Source: Plumapathes pennacea (lineage: Eukaryota; Cnidaria; Anthozoa; Antipatharia; Myriopathidae). From it: a DNA stretch of 64,000 nucleotides. The position numbers and the translations under genes were made by a program. Below the pieces are notes generated by a model, which did no database searches, had not been told where the DNA came from, and worked only from the letters and a program-made list of their open reading frames with translations. The stretch spans positions 3,735,501 to 3,799,500 of the forward strand of contig OZ038472.1 in NCBI GenBank assembly GCA_964036295.1, read 5' to 3'. Below, in pieces: positions 1 to 11,848 of the stretch (positions are counted from its first letter, which is position 1; every line of letters begins with the position of its first letter).

Positions 1-950
1 TTTCGATGCAAGCCTTCATAAGCACCAGTAAATCACGAGACCGACGTATACATATTTGCGCTTTCGATACAAGTCATCATAAGAACCAGAGATTTACGAG
101 TAGCGACGTATAAATACTCTGCACTCAGGATACAAGTCTTCGTAGAAACCTACAATGTACACGAGTAGCGATGTATATTGTGCACTCAAGATGAAAGTCT
201 TCGTAAAAGCCTACAGTGTATAACACAAGTAGCGACGTATAAATAATCCGAGCTATGGATACAAGTCTTCGAAAAAGTACAAAGTACAAATATTCTGCGC
301 TCAAGATGCAAGTCCTCGTAAAAGCCTACAATGTACACGAGTAGCGATGTATAAATATTCTGCGCTCAACATACAAGTCTTGCAGTAAATCGGCGCTTCG
401 GATATAAGTCTTCATAAGAAGTACAAAGTTCACGAGTAGCGATGTATAATTATTCTGCGCTCAACATACAATTCTTACAGTAAAATCCGCGCTATGGATA
501 CAAGTCTTCATAAAAAGTACAAGGTTCACGAGCAGCGACGTACAAATAGTCTGCGCTCAAGATACAAGTCCTCGTAAAAGCCTTCAATGTATACAGGTCG
601 CGACCTATAAATAATCCGAGCGCATGGTACAAGTCATCATAACAACTAGAGATTCACAAGTAGCGATGTATGAATACTTCGCGCTTTCACGATATAAGTC
701 TTAATGAAAACTAGATATTCACGAGTAGCGGCGTATAAACATTCGGCGCTCAAGATACATGTCCTCGTTAAAGCCTATTCTGCGCTCAAGATACCAAGTC
801 TCACAGTAAAATCTTATAGTGTACACAGACAATGTGACGTATGAATAATCCACGAAGTCTTCATAAAAACTATAAATTCGCAAGTAGCTACTTAAAAATA
901 TTCCACACTCGACAGAAGTCTTCATCGAAACAGTAAAAGCTCACGAATAG
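1..950. repeat. Degenerate minisatellite, about 60-67 bp period
   Basis: The same phrase recurs about fifteen times: a start like 'gcgctcaagatacaagtc', then 'ttcgtaaaagcctaca', then 'cacgagtagcgacgtataaat'. Spacing is usually 60-67 bases, with some shortened units of about 30-35. Units differ by substitutions and small indels, so the array is old. No ORF runs through it. It begins at the window edge, so its true length is unknown. Confidence 0.85.
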
Positions 951-1465
951 CGATTAATTGCAGTATTTCTGATCTCGCTTTCTCGTGTTAAACGTTTTTT
1001 CTATCGTGTGTCTCTGTTCAAGTAGACAATACACTTCTTCCTTTCTTACCTTTATACTTTAGTTGTGTTAAGAAACGGTTCTTCAAGGAAAAACAGCGTT
1101 CCTCATGAAGGCGGCCGATCATTTATATCCTGTCCCAGTTGCCTTGTCCATTATTTCCTTCCCTGAAGTCCTGTACAAAGAAAATTGACTTGAAATGAAT
1201 TCTCTTATTTTGCACAAGGAAGACAGTATAGGTTATTAAAACAGTTTGTTACAAAGGAGTGTAGAGCGCACGCGGGTATATAATATCCTTGACTGACTAT
1301 GATCAAGAAACACTTTCTTCTCCTTGGGGGAGGGGAGATGACAACTTGGCTCCGGCACCACAGCTGACGCGAGCAATGCACGTTGGGATCATGCTGTCGA
1401 AAGCAGCGCGCGCAGCAAGAAAACATAGGTCCGCAAAGCGTACGTGAAGCTATTTGCTAGTTAAC
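951..1465. other. Non-coding stretch, no gene recognised
   Basis: Between the minisatellite and the fold-back element I see only short unsupported ORFs in mixed-composition sequence. There is a pyrimidine-rich stretch near 975-1050. I can assign no gene, RNA or repeat here. Confidence 0.4.
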
Positions 1466-1648
1466 AAATAAACCAGCTTCAAGCGTGCTCCGTTCAGAAA
1501 TAAAGCACGCAGCAAGTGACGAGAGCACGAAAGAAGTGTAGGGAGAAACGCGAGCCGAAGGCGAGCGTTTTTCCCCACTTCTTGAGTGCTCTTGGCACTT
1601 GCTAAGTGCTTTATTTCTGAACGGAGCACGCTTGAAGCTGGTTTATTT
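1466..1648. repeat. Fold-back element (183-bp palindrome)
   Basis: The first 63 bases (1466-1528) are the near-perfect reverse complement of the last 63 (1586-1648). The interior also pairs, so almost the whole unit can fold into one hairpin with a small loop near 1555. The outer sequence is 'aaataaaccagcttcaagcg'. This is typical of fold-back elements or short MITEs. I could not define a target-site duplication. Confidence 0.8.
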
Positions 1649-2469
1649 GCTTTATAACATAGAACTTCAAAACTTTCACAATAAAACTGTCTTTATTCAT
1701 CAAAAATGTTGGAATGCTAACAGCGATGAAAAAATAGATTCTCCTAAACGGCTCGGCGGTCCGAATTTCCAAGTCAGTACGGTTTCGCTTCAATTTTTCA
1801 ACCAGGCCGTTTGTTCTATAAAATTAGACAACATCTCACAGTAAAGAACTATATTTCCTGTAGAACTTTGGACTACAAGTACATGAAATCATAAAGTCGG
1901 CTAGTGCATAAAATGCAAATTTGAAGGGAATCAACAAATGCTCCAACGGCCGACTCGAAAATTGTGTGAATGAAAACTTACCGATTTCTTGACTCTACCT
2001 CGTAGTACAATCATTTGAAGTCCGTCCGAAAATTCTTCAATCATTTTTTTCAGTCACATCGTCGGAAATTCTTTCTCTTGCATCACTACAAACACGTCTG
2101 TTCGTCTGTCTTCGCCGTTCGTGTTCAGTGATTGCTCACGGCTGATCTTCTTCAACTGAACGATTTGCTCTCTCCTTCCTTGTTGAAGCATTGAACTTCA
2201 TTCAAACAACCCACTGATGTAATTGTGATTCCCAAATATGCTGTACTTAGGGACAGTGCTTAAACCGAGTCGCTTTCCACGACGCTGACAAGAAACTTGC
2301 CGTTCTTCGACATAGATTTTCCCTCTCCAAACTGTTGAAGTGCTTTTTGATGAGGTCACGTTCTTTACCGATTCACGGTGAACCGTACTAGCCGGTGCCT
2401 TCACTTGAAGCCAAATTTTATCTCGAAGTTGGGCATTGGTGACTCCATTCTCGCATTATTTTCTCTTTT
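1649..2469. other. Non-coding stretch, no gene recognised
   Basis: Overlapping short ORFs on both strands have no recognisable motifs and no splice-consistent exons. No repeat, RNA gene or transposon end is evident. Confidence 0.35.
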
Positions 2470-2540
2470 TTGCCAGAGGATGACGTAAGCGTGGTTTATA
2501 ACTTATAAACCACGGGTAAGTGTGGTTTATACTCTGGCAA
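2470..2540. repeat. Nested inverted repeat, MITE-like
   Basis: The outer 9-bp arms 'ttgccagag' (2470) and 'ctctggcaa' (2532) enclose a 25-base perfect palindrome (2490-2514) centred on 'ataacttat', built on 'cgtggtttataa'. A further 'gtggtttat' follows at 2522. This layout suggests the end of a small non-autonomous DNA transposon. Full element limits are not clear. Confidence 0.55.
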
Positions 2541-2821
2541 ACCACGGTTTTCGACCAATCAGCGCGCGGCTTGTATCGTGACTGTTATAATTGATGATAG
2601 TCTATGATAGGTAGTTCGTGTTACAACGGGGCACGAACTATCATCGAATATTATCACCGTTTGATCGGGGTTGTACACTATGTTCTACTATGCCAGCTAC
2701 GTGCATGACCAAACACAAATGCACAAACATGACAGTTTATTATATGATTATTTTTGAGCTGATCGACCTAAAAGGAGGAAAGTATAGCTTGCCAAAATAT
2801 TTCAAGTCGTTCTGTAAATTT

Positions 2822-3314
2822 CTGCGAGGTAAGCCAGACTTTGACTCGTTATAGTAGTTTCGTATTAACGCAACACACTCTAGCCAAACAAACCTGTTTC
2901 TCGTGCTCCTCGAACGGTGGTGAAATAGATTCACAGTAAAATTTCCTGTCGACTTTTCAGTCGATTTTTCATTAGCGACAAAACCCGCTAGAGACAAATT
3001 TTTGTAAACAAACAACTCAGACAAACTGCAGTCGATCTGGTCATGAAATCATGTGTCAACAAACATATCATGCGAGGTAAACCAGATTTTGACTCGTTAT
3101 AATAGTTTCGTAACGTAACACACTCCAGCCGAACAAACCTGTTTCTCGTGCTATTCGAACGGTGGTGAAAAGGATTCACAGTAAAATTTCCTGTCGATTT
3201 TTCATTAGTGACAGAATCCGCTCGAGACAATTTTATAAACAAACAACTCAGACATAACACAGTCGATCTGCATTTGCAATTATGGCATGAAATCATGTGT
3301 CAACAAACATATCA
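2822..3314. repeat. Tandem duplication of a ~245-bp unit
   Basis: 2822-3070 and 3071-3314 both start 'tgcgaggtaa' and end 'caacaaacatatca'. They stay alignable throughout, with scattered substitutions and indels. One insertion in the second copy adds about 20 bases near 3271. Both copies contain the phrase 'cacagtaaaatttcctgtcg'. No coding potential is evident. Confidence 0.85.
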
Positions 3315-4073
3315 GCGAACGCAAAAAAACTCGGAATAAGCATTTACCTTTGCCAAAACATATGTCATGGTCACACCATACAGCTGTGTTCCTTCTTTTG
3401 TGAGCGGAGCGTATATTCGCAAATGTGTCCAGAAATGTCGCTCTAAATGTGAATCTGTGTCGCCTGTTTGCCAGATACTACGGATATGTCAGCCGGGGGC
3501 TGAAGGGGGAGCAGATTTCCACATGCAACCAAAGAATCGGCAACGCTCACAGCCGCCATTAAATATTAATGCCTTGAATTTCCACGTGCGAGAGAGCCAA
3601 TTATATTTAGAAAACTCCTCCCTGGAGAGGTAATTTAGCTTCTGACATTCTGTCGCAAAGTTATAACATTAGCACGGAAACCCTTTACTGGAAATCTCTC
3701 TGTGCATTCTTTGTGTTAAGTAGATAATAAAAGACAAACTTTCTCACAGGACCTGTACCACGGCGGCTTTTATATGGATAACACTTCATGCTCCTCCCCC
3801 CTCAGTAGTTTTTGCCACCTAGAGGGGGAGCATTTTATTGACCTAATGAGATGGGCCGAACGGCTATTCAACTATCGCCCAAACGCCGACATAGAAGCTA
3901 TTTGCATATTGCAAATAGCTTCAAAAATAACTTTTCAACGGATTTAACGTACGAATACAGAGCTGACGTTAGCAAAATCAGGCTCGTTTTTGTACCATAG
4001 AATTTAGAACGATTATTTATTATACTTTCGTTCAACAAGACCACTAAAATTGGCCATTTCTCCGTCTTCCACG
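3315..4073. other. Upstream region of the SANT gene
   Basis: There is no recognised gene. A Cys-rich ORF near 3367-3633 has no family signature and no splice support. The stretch may include promoter or 5' UTR for the gene starting at 4074, but I see no clear TATA box at a convincing distance. Confidence 0.35.
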
Positions 4074-5706
4074 ATGGAGCGTTTTCATTTGTCTACCAGT
4101 ATCGATTGTGACATCACAAAAAGTCAGGACTCTCACTCCAGTGAAAAGTTTTCACGGGCGTTGCTTTACGACAAAGTCTCTGAAGAAACAAGCAAAGTTT
4201 TGCCTTTTCCACTCTGTATTCAAACGTTGCATAGCAATGGAATCTGCCCGAAAAGAGCAAAAAAGGTACGTAAAACAATCATTCGGCATCGTTATTTTCG
4301 TAGAACTTACAGTCCTGTTTTGAGCAATGCTTGTTGCTTTTTTCAGTCAGCGAAATGCTACCAAAGCGCCCCGGTACGATACCAGGCAAAATTACCAAAA
4401 GGTAAGACACAAACCCGACATACCAAGGTATTGTTTTTTGATAGGTTATGCCCCCAACGAATCCTTTCTAATGCACGAGTATTGCTAACGTTTTGGAGTT
4501 GGATATTTCGCAATCTCACAAGTCCACAAAACATCTCAAGTCTTTCAAACAAACTTGTTTCAAAGTATTTTAAATAGCAGTTTGTTCTGAAATGATGTGG
4601 TGAAAGTCAGGGTACGACAGGCATGCTCTACGACGTTGTATTCTTGTTTGCGGTTTCACAAAAAGAGCTAACTCTAGACTGAAGTAAAGCCGACTCTTAG
4701 ATTAGGAAAATTCCGATGGTAGTTTCATCAGGAGAGTAAAATTTATGTTAGCACCAGGTGTCTGATTTGGCAGGAACTACGCCTAAAACAGTTTATCACT
4801 GGAGATGACCACCTCATTACGACATTTTTTCTCAAACTTTCAGGTGTATGAAGAAAATAACCTTGCCGACATTGAAGCCGGTTGCTCAAGAGAACCTTAC
4901 ACCGGACCACCCAGGGAAGGTAAGACATCGGGGCGAAGAATCCACGTTACCGTTAGTGGAAGTTCGACTATAGCATAGCATAGCACAACACAACATCACA
5001 GCACAGCAAAGCGCAACGCTTGACAACGCAAATCGATACAGCGAATCACAAAGTACAAAAAGAAGATGTGTTTTAAAAATAATCAGAGCCATTTTTTATC
5101 AACAGAATGGGTCGACCCTAAGATCTTTGAGGAACAGATGATAAAGTACGGTCACATCTCTGATTTTGAACGTCGGCAATGGACAGAGCGACAGGAGAGG
5201 ATCTTTGCCCTCCGGTAAGTCACCAATGTCGTCGTTGTTGTTGTTGCTACTGTATTCACTGTCATAGTTGCAATGTTGCTGTCTGAGGTAACTCGATTAT
5301 GACCAAATTATCCGTACCAATGACTAAGTCAGTACATTATCCCATTTCGTAAGGTAGTGAGTAATCTAATACATGTTTTAAAATCCGACTTCGTTGTACG
5401 CTCTGCTAATCGCGGCGGTATACTAAAAAGGTACCAAGCAAGGGATTCTATATATATATTCTATGTCTATTTATGTTTTGTTTCAGCTTAATGAAGTATG
5501 GCAGAGATTTTACTAAGATCGCCTGGGAAGAAAAGGTAACAAACTGATGCGATGTTGTTTGATCCCGAAAGCACGAGCTGTTAGTAGAATTTGTAGAAAT
5601 TGAACTATTAACTTAATATTGTTTTAATCTTTGTGTTTCTCTACAGGACGTCTTCGCATGTGTCCGTTACTTTTACTTCTCAAAGTACAACAAGTGGTTC
5701 AGAAAG
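4074..5706 (+). CDS. ELM2/SANT-type nuclear protein gene, partial exon model
   Basis: I read six exons: 4074-4265, 4347-4427 (alternative donor 4401), 4844-4919, 5106-5214, 5487-5535 and 5647-5706. Each is bounded by AG and GT, and the reading phase stays consistent across all of them (0,0,1,2,0). The fourth to sixth exons encode a Myb/SANT-like fold: 'WTERQERIF', then 'LMKYGRDFTKIA', then 'CVRYFYFSKYNKW'. The aromatic spacing matches the three helices of SANT domains in MIER, RCOR or MTA-type co-repressors. Exon 2 contains 'PVRYQAKLP', resembling the 'G-x-x-YQA-x-[IL]P' core of ELM2 domains. Such proteins normally scaffold histone deacetylases in the nucleus; that role is inferred from the family. 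The start is the first in-frame ATG of exon 1. The 3' end is not resolved: the last exon ends in a donor, so more exons lie downstream. Confidence 0.6.
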
Positions 5707-7409
5707 GTAGGATAACAGAAACTTCAGTAAACATTATCGAAGTAGCAAGGACGAAACAAGTACATCACGACATTAAAACGAATTGCATTTCACGAAAGGT
5801 TCAGACTGGTTTCGCCCCTAAAACGTTTTGGCTTTCTGCAAATGAATTATATAAACAAACACAGTTGTGTGAAACTTCTTTTTTCAATATGACTGTACAG
5901 ACACCACACTCCTTACTGTAGGTTTGCGTAGACCAACGCGGAACATTCTCAAATTTTCGTGAAGCAGATTGAAAAATGCGCACCGCAAATATCTTGGGTT
6001 TAGCGTATGTTCTGGATGACTGTTCACGAGTAATGTTTGCGTCAAAATATTCTTACATTAGGACATCAAACAACACCAACCTTTCTACAGACTTGCTTGG
6101 TCCTTGCTGCTATTCGTGTCCACATGAAACTGTCCAGCCTTTTTACGTTGTCCCCATGGTCCACAGCAACCTCATACTGTGTTGTCGTGTTGTGTTTGTC
6201 CCCATTTTTTTCCATGTTGCTCTACAAAATTAATGAAGGTACAGAATATGTATAGATGCATTGCCAGAAATCGTGGACAAGATGGCGAACGCGCGTGCGC
6301 AATGCAAGCGTATGGCGTCGATACAGCATAAGAAAATGTATGAGAATGTTCAAATTTCGCAAATATATCATTATACATATTATTAGATTTCCACGGTGCC
6401 AGCATCTAAACTTGATGAGGGTCGATCTAACAACATAAATAACACAAAAGCAGGTACTGAAACGGAGGCCTACCCACTTCCCGAGACGAGTGCATTCTCT
6501 GCCTGTTTCTCTCCACTTTTCCCATACATTTCCTTATAATCTGCCTCAAATGGCTTCCGGTATTCGTCAACTAACGGGAGAGCACGACTATGTAGTTCAA
6601 GTGCCAGCATCTGAATGTTCAAGAGTGTTCGATGTCTTCAAATCGTTCGTAAAAGGCCTGATAATTCCACGCCAAAGCTCTTCCACAGACGTACTTTTAT
6701 CCGAAATTTATCGTGAAATCAGCCGCCATGTTTACATGTTCGACTACGGAGGAAGGCGAGAAACAGAAGCCCAATGGCCGCACAATCTCACAGCAGCCGC
6801 CACGTTTACTTTTCTTCATCTAGCAATGATTTCTGGGATTTAATTTAGCTCCCAGGCTGCCACGATTTAAATAATTTGCCAGGAGATTTGGACGAGGCGA
6901 TGTCATGGCTGTTTATACAAGAGGAGACATAGAATGGAGCTTGGAATTCCAGGAAAATATTCACATTTATTGTGCTCGCCACTAAAGTACTTTTTCAGTA
7001 GAAGTAAGTTCTCTGCATTAACATAGTGCAGCTTTAGTGAAGTTTTGAAGTGACCTTAGTGACAATTCTTGGTGTAATACGATACACCGCTGACAAGTTA
7101 GCGCAGGCTCAAAATGTCCACGATTTCTGACAATGTGTCTGTTTTAGCCAGCATATATGGTGGGAGAAATTGTGCCAGTAATTGGTAATGGTATTCAACA
7201 CTTCCCTACTTAACCCTTTCACTCCCCAGCTCAAATTGCAGATTCTCTCAACCTCTTGAGAAGAAATGTATGAGTGATGGAGTGAGAATATTGATAGTTA
7301 AACCAGCTTACAGTAGCAAGCTATCAAAAGCCAAGTTCTTCTTACTGTATGATATGTATCTCTGATCAACAGATGGGTCCAGTAAGACCCTGAACATTGT
7401 TATTTTAGG
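5707..7409. other. Probable introns or 3' part of SANT gene; exons unresolved
   Basis: A possible further exon begins after the acceptor at 6267 and reads as a charged, helical frame ('EIVDKMANARAQCKRMAS'), ending at a stop near 6381. Its entry phase does not match the exon ending at 5706, so an intermediate exon would be needed. A 98-codon ORF at 6550-6843 has no motif I recognise. A phrase of about 110 bases at 6122-6229 recurs in diverged form at 7610-7737, so part of this stretch is an old duplication. Confidence 0.3.
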
Positions 7410-7538
7410 CGGTGTCAGACAAATGCAGACTGCAGACCACAGGCTAGAAATAAAATAAAACAAAACAAAATACAAAAACTTACATAAAATAAAATAAAAC
7501 AAAACACCGCATGAAAAGTCTGCATTTGTCCGACACCA
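7410..7538. mobile_element. Small MITE with 9-bp target duplication
   Basis: Terminal arms 'ggtgtcagacaaatgcagac' (7411-7430) and its near-complement (7518-7537) bracket an A-rich core of TAAAA/CAAAA repeats. The 9-mer 'tattttagg' flanks both sides (7401-7409 and 7539-7547), as expected for a target-site duplication. Mutator-like elements typically make 9-bp duplications, but the family is not proven. Confidence 0.7.
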
Positions 7539-7547
7539 TATTTTAGG

Positions 7548-10266
7548 ACATCAAACAAGATAACAAGACCAACCTTGCTGAAGACTTGCTTGTTCCTTGC
7601 TACTTTTCATGTCCATGTGAAACTGTCCACAGTATATAGTCAACAGTCTTTTCATATTCTTCCCATGGTCCACACCAGCCTCATACTGTACTGTACATTG
7701 TCATGGTTGCCCCCATTTTTTGTTGTTGCTCTGCAAATGAAGCGACAGATGCTTTGTTTAGCTCGCCATTATTTTGAAAAAGGCCACAGTAAGTCTAGTA
7801 AGGGGCTGTCAACATATGTTTTCAGTTCTTTCAAAATTTATTAAAATATTCTAAAAGCCTGAAATAAGACCACTGTTTCCACAGATCTTAGTGCCACATG
7901 AGGATTAAACAAGGTTGTAAAGTCTTTTGTGATCAAAGTCAGTACACAGCTTACTTGATGACCAGTCCTCATATTTATCATGTTACCATAGAACATAAAG
8001 CAACTCTACAGTACTAACACAGTTTGAAAGTGTGGTTCCTGTATACCCTGTCAGGTAAAGCAACAAAGTTCTAAAATATTGTCTTAACTTTGAAATAAAC
8101 AGCTTTGACATTCAGCCACTCAGAAATATGTCTCGGCAATCATGAAAATGGCACACTTATTTTGGTTCAGTACATTCAACTCAACTCTCTAGTTCCCTAG
8201 TATATTGTATGCACCAAAAATACCAATGATTCTGGCTGCTCTTGCAAAACATTCCAAAAAAAAGAAAATCCCATTTTAGCCCTTACTACACACCAAGACC
8301 ACATGTCACATTGACACCTGGTGACAGCTTGCTGTTACACAGCCAACATATACAGGAGGTGAATGCATCTGCACTTGTTGATTTTGTAGGGTCTATATTT
8401 TGATGGTGCAATAGAGAAAATATTAAGTTTCTAGTCCCTGTTATTTCAGATGTGGTTTACTTAAGTTGAATATGTTATAATTTTTTCAGACAAAGATTAA
8501 AGCTGATTTTTGATGGAAAGTTGCCCAAGAGCCTTGAGAGGGTACTAATCCAGACCTCTATTTCATTTTAGAACGTTTGTCAATCAGTCAGTCATGACAT
8601 TAGCTTTGCTTCACATAATGACTGATGGAAGACTTCCATTCCTAATGAGGTCTTTTGCTCCTAATAAGGAAAGTGAATGTGTTCATCACACATTCTATCA
8701 CAGAACCACAACTGAAACAAACTACACTGCTGTATTCATAACTAAAAATATAAATTGGAAATTGGAAAACTGGAAACCCACATAAAAGGAAAGCTTGCTA
8801 GCTGGAAAATGAGTGAAATGATTTCCTTGAGGCATCATGGAGCCATTCCCGAGCACAACAAAATACAACATCTGTGAGAGTTGTTTCATACAAGTAGGCC
8901 TTACTCATATTCTCACCGACAGCCTGGGGCGAGGATGTCATGACCGTGCGGGGGAAAGGGACAGAAAATACTTACTTTCCCCTGCATGAGTTTCTATTCT
9001 GTGGTCAAAATTTCATTGCATTTAACAGAAGTTTCTGCTGACATGTTCGCTCACCTAAATAAATTATTTGTAGTTCAGATATGTTGATCTGAAAAATAGT
9101 GTTTTTGATATTTTGTTTGGTACGGAAAATATTTAAAGTCAAAGTTGGGTGACATGTTTGTTAGGGAATTTGTTTATGAAATAACTTGAGTTCTAAAATG
9201 AAAACAAAAAGTCAGAGACACAATTTTGTAAGTTAACATATCGGTCGATACTTGTGCAAAATTCCAACCCAATCCATTGAAATTCACTTGAACTGGAACT
9301 TCAAGAAAATGCAACAGATGCAGAGAAAATCTTGCCTGAAGATTTTTGGCACCCCAATGGTGCTTGTTGACATAAGTAGCTAATCTGTCAGCCAGATGTC
9401 ACTTTGATATGCTTTGATGTAAAGCAGTGTTGACTGTAATCTGGCCCAAGACCTCATCCTTCAGCAGTTTTTTGCTCAACAAACAGTAGATTTCTTCATG
9501 GTTTCGCTTTGACAAATCACACACGCAATACTTGTGTTTTGCCAGATTTCATGTAATATGTCGGTGTTATGAAACGCATGAGTTGACGAGTGATGACAGG
9601 TTGCAACAGCGGCTATTTTGATCAAAATTTTCGTTTGAGCCAATTTTTCAAGGGGTAAAACAGAAAATCAAAAAAGGACAACAAATTCGGGCAGATATGT
9701 TGAAAATAGATCACAACACAGAAAAAATTTCTTTTGAAAAATTTTCGCTAAATGTCTCCTGATATCTTAAGAGTTGGCATCTCTGTGTGCAGAGTAGCAG
9801 GAAAACCTGTCTTAAAAAGTGCTTGGCCAAGCTTACCCTGAATAAAAGCATGATCAAATAGGATTGAACACTACACTTATTGGTACTCTGATTGAAGGTT
9901 ATGTCAGCATAATTGGTTCGGGATATCTGAAGGGAAACACGGCTTCCCACATGATGCTTAAACTACTGTACTGTGTGGATAAGGGGATAACTGGGACAAC
10001 TAATAAACAGGACTTATGAATAAAAACCAGGGAAAACAGAATATGTTTGATTTCTATGTCAATTGTGAAGAAACAATTATTGGTCCTCTGCCAATGTGAG
10101 CTAATATTATTTCTATCGTGAACAACAGGAAAAAATAAAAACTTTGAGAGATATTGAGTTCTTAACAATTGGTCGTATTTCTCGAGTTGCATTCTGCCCC
10201 TATTTCAAGGGGAAGCACAAATCCTTTCTGACAAAAACGTATCCGTCAAATAATATAGGTGCTATT
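7548..10266. other. 2.7 kb without recognised gene
   Basis: Short ORFs only, in AT-rich sequence, with a weak copy of the 6122-6229 phrase at 7610-7737. I find no domain, no consistent exon chain, no RNA gene and no transposon end. Confidence 0.4.
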
Positions 10267-10270
10267 TTAA

Positions 10271-10530
10271 AGAGACCCTCTCACCGTAGATGCTTAGCGC
10301 GCCCAGTGACTGACGGCAGCCATTTTCGTATCATACGAAAATGACGGATTACTATGTTTTTCTACGTTTCATCGCGAAATAAATCAACACAAACTCAGAG
10401 AGTGTATTAAATTCGGCAATCAGCGACAGCCAGATCAATCAGTAATAACGTGGGTGCCTCAGGAAAAAGTCGAGCTCCGGATGGAAATATAAACATGGGC
10501 GCATAAAGCATCTACGGTGAGAGGTTCTCT
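10271..10530. mobile_element. TTAA-flanked MITE (260 bp)
   Basis: The ends 'agagaccctctcaccgtaga' and its reverse complement at 10507-10530 pair over more than 20 bases with one mismatch. The element is flanked on both sides by TTAA (10267-10270 and 10531-10534). Inside lies a 23-base perfect palindrome 'cattttcgtat-c-atacg...' at 10321-10343. TTAA targets are used by piggyBac and Kolobok transposases; which one mobilised this copy is not known. Confidence 0.75.
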
Positions 10531-10740
10531 TTAACCCTTTCATTACCAGGAGTGGTCAAACGCTTCACCCAAAGGCGGTGGTGTCACACTTTCACCCATA
10601 GTATATTTGAGGTTATTTTCCCTGGTAGTAATTGTCGCTAACCATGCAGATTGGCCGTCGATTCAGTTGTGCCCGATTTCCCAGGGAGAGCCTGGGAAAA
10701 AGCGATGTTTAGTCTCCAGTCCCTCTTTCCTTCCTCACCA

Positions 10741-10820
10741 GGCTGACTGACCGAGCGGTTAGCGCGTTTAGGTGGACTGAAACCGAATGGCGACATTGGC
10801 AGTTTGAAACAGCCGTGGGG
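10741..10820 (+). repeat. tRNA-like relic (tRNA-derived repeat or pseudogene)
   Basis: An A-box-like phrase 'tgaccgagcggttagcgcg' resembles the D-arm of tRNA-Leu/Ser. It is followed about 45 bases later by a T-arm-like hairpin 'ggcagtttgaaacagcc' with a weak B box. The acceptor strands do not pair, so this is not a working tRNA. A tRNA-derived SINE head or pseudogene fits better. Confidence 0.35.
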
Positions 10821-11440
10821 GATAGCTTAATAAAAACCTAACCACATCATTCACATTTTTTCTATTTAAATACTCTGCAAAGCGATTTTCAGGTTAGACC
10901 TACGAATTTTTGCAGAGAAATCCTCGTTACAAGGCAATAGACTGGGCTCTTTTGCTATCCCGCCAAGCACTGTCAGAATATCAGAATAAAAAGTTTTTAA
11001 TATAGACAAACACAAGTATAAGGACAAGCACAAAAGACCTTATTTCACCCTAAAAACAGACTCGACGCAATCGCTAGCAGAACCAAAACAATCACATCAT
11101 TATTTTCGACGGTCATGCGAAAACGGCTCTAAAATATTGTGATCGTTTTGCTTGCGCTTGCATAGATATGCTGTTTTTACAGTCAAATAAGGACCTTGTG
11201 CTTGCGGTGAGAGCGCGCAGTTAATAAAATTACACAGGAATGACTTCCACGAATCCAAATAAGATAAATAAGACGCACAAGTCTTATTGTATTAGAAACA
11301 TTTTTCCAAAGTTTCACGGACCCGGTCCTGAAAAAGCTAGCTACTGACTGAGTTCAAAACAGAGCCGGTCTTTGCACTGAAATTTTCAACGACAGATGAG
11401 GCATAAACACGTGACAAATATGAATCATAGATTGTCATTT
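10821..11440. other. Non-coding stretch downstream of the DUF229 gene
   Basis: No ORF or repeat is recognised. As the gene to the right runs leftward, part of this is probably its 3' UTR or downstream sequence. I did not find an unambiguous polyadenylation signal tied to it. Confidence 0.3.
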
Positions 11441-11766
11441 TCACTGTTGAAAATTTTTACAGAAGCAGTATTTCCTCAAAAATGGTTTCTTGTTGATGAT
11501 GCACTTCGGTTGATCTCCATAAAGATTAATCCTGCTTAGTTCACCAACCACTTCAAATTTATCTTTGACGTGGGTGACCGATACTTCAAACACCGCATTC
11601 CCGGGAACAGTACGAAGCTGAACTTGATACATACAGTCCACAATAGGCACCGGACCATCAGCAAACTTTTCCACTCTGTGTCGATCGGCGGCGCGTATAA
11701 ATTGCAGCATGTTAACGTTAGGTATTTTCTGATAGCCGCTAGTAACTTCCGCAAGTTCCAAACGAG
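11441..11766 (-). CDS. DUF229 protein, C-terminal exon
   Basis: The frame 'ELAEVTSGYQKIP' ... 'YQVQLRTVPGNAVFEVS' ... 'ELSRINLYGDQPKCI' ... 'LRKYCFC' matches the pattern of the C-terminal end of the DUF229 (sulfatase/alkaline-phosphatase-fold) family. There the chain ends in a 'Ser-Arg-Ile-Asn-x-Tyr-Gly' segment and a Cys-rich tail. The likely splice acceptor is the AG just right of 11766. The stop is the TGA read at 11443-11441. The exon lies about 100 bases downstream of the main DUF229 exon and in the same direction. The exact donor/acceptor pairing is unresolved because simple joining leaves a phase mismatch. Confidence 0.6.
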
Positions 11767-11848
11767 CTCACAACTTTACGCCGTCGGCATCTGATGACGT
11801 CAGTGAGTTTATATGGGTTACCACGGTTTGAGCCGACTGCCTGATTGA

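Noticed and set aside
1..950. CRISPR-like array
   Set aside because: Repeats are degenerate, contiguous and without unique spacers, and the context is eukaryotic.
3367..3633. Cys-rich 88-codon secreted peptide or toxin-like gene
   Set aside because: No signal peptide, no known cysteine framework and no splice or repeat support.
6550..6843. 98-codon ORF near the SANT gene
   Set aside because: No recognised domain, no splice support and no repeat of it elsewhere; coding status could not be supported.
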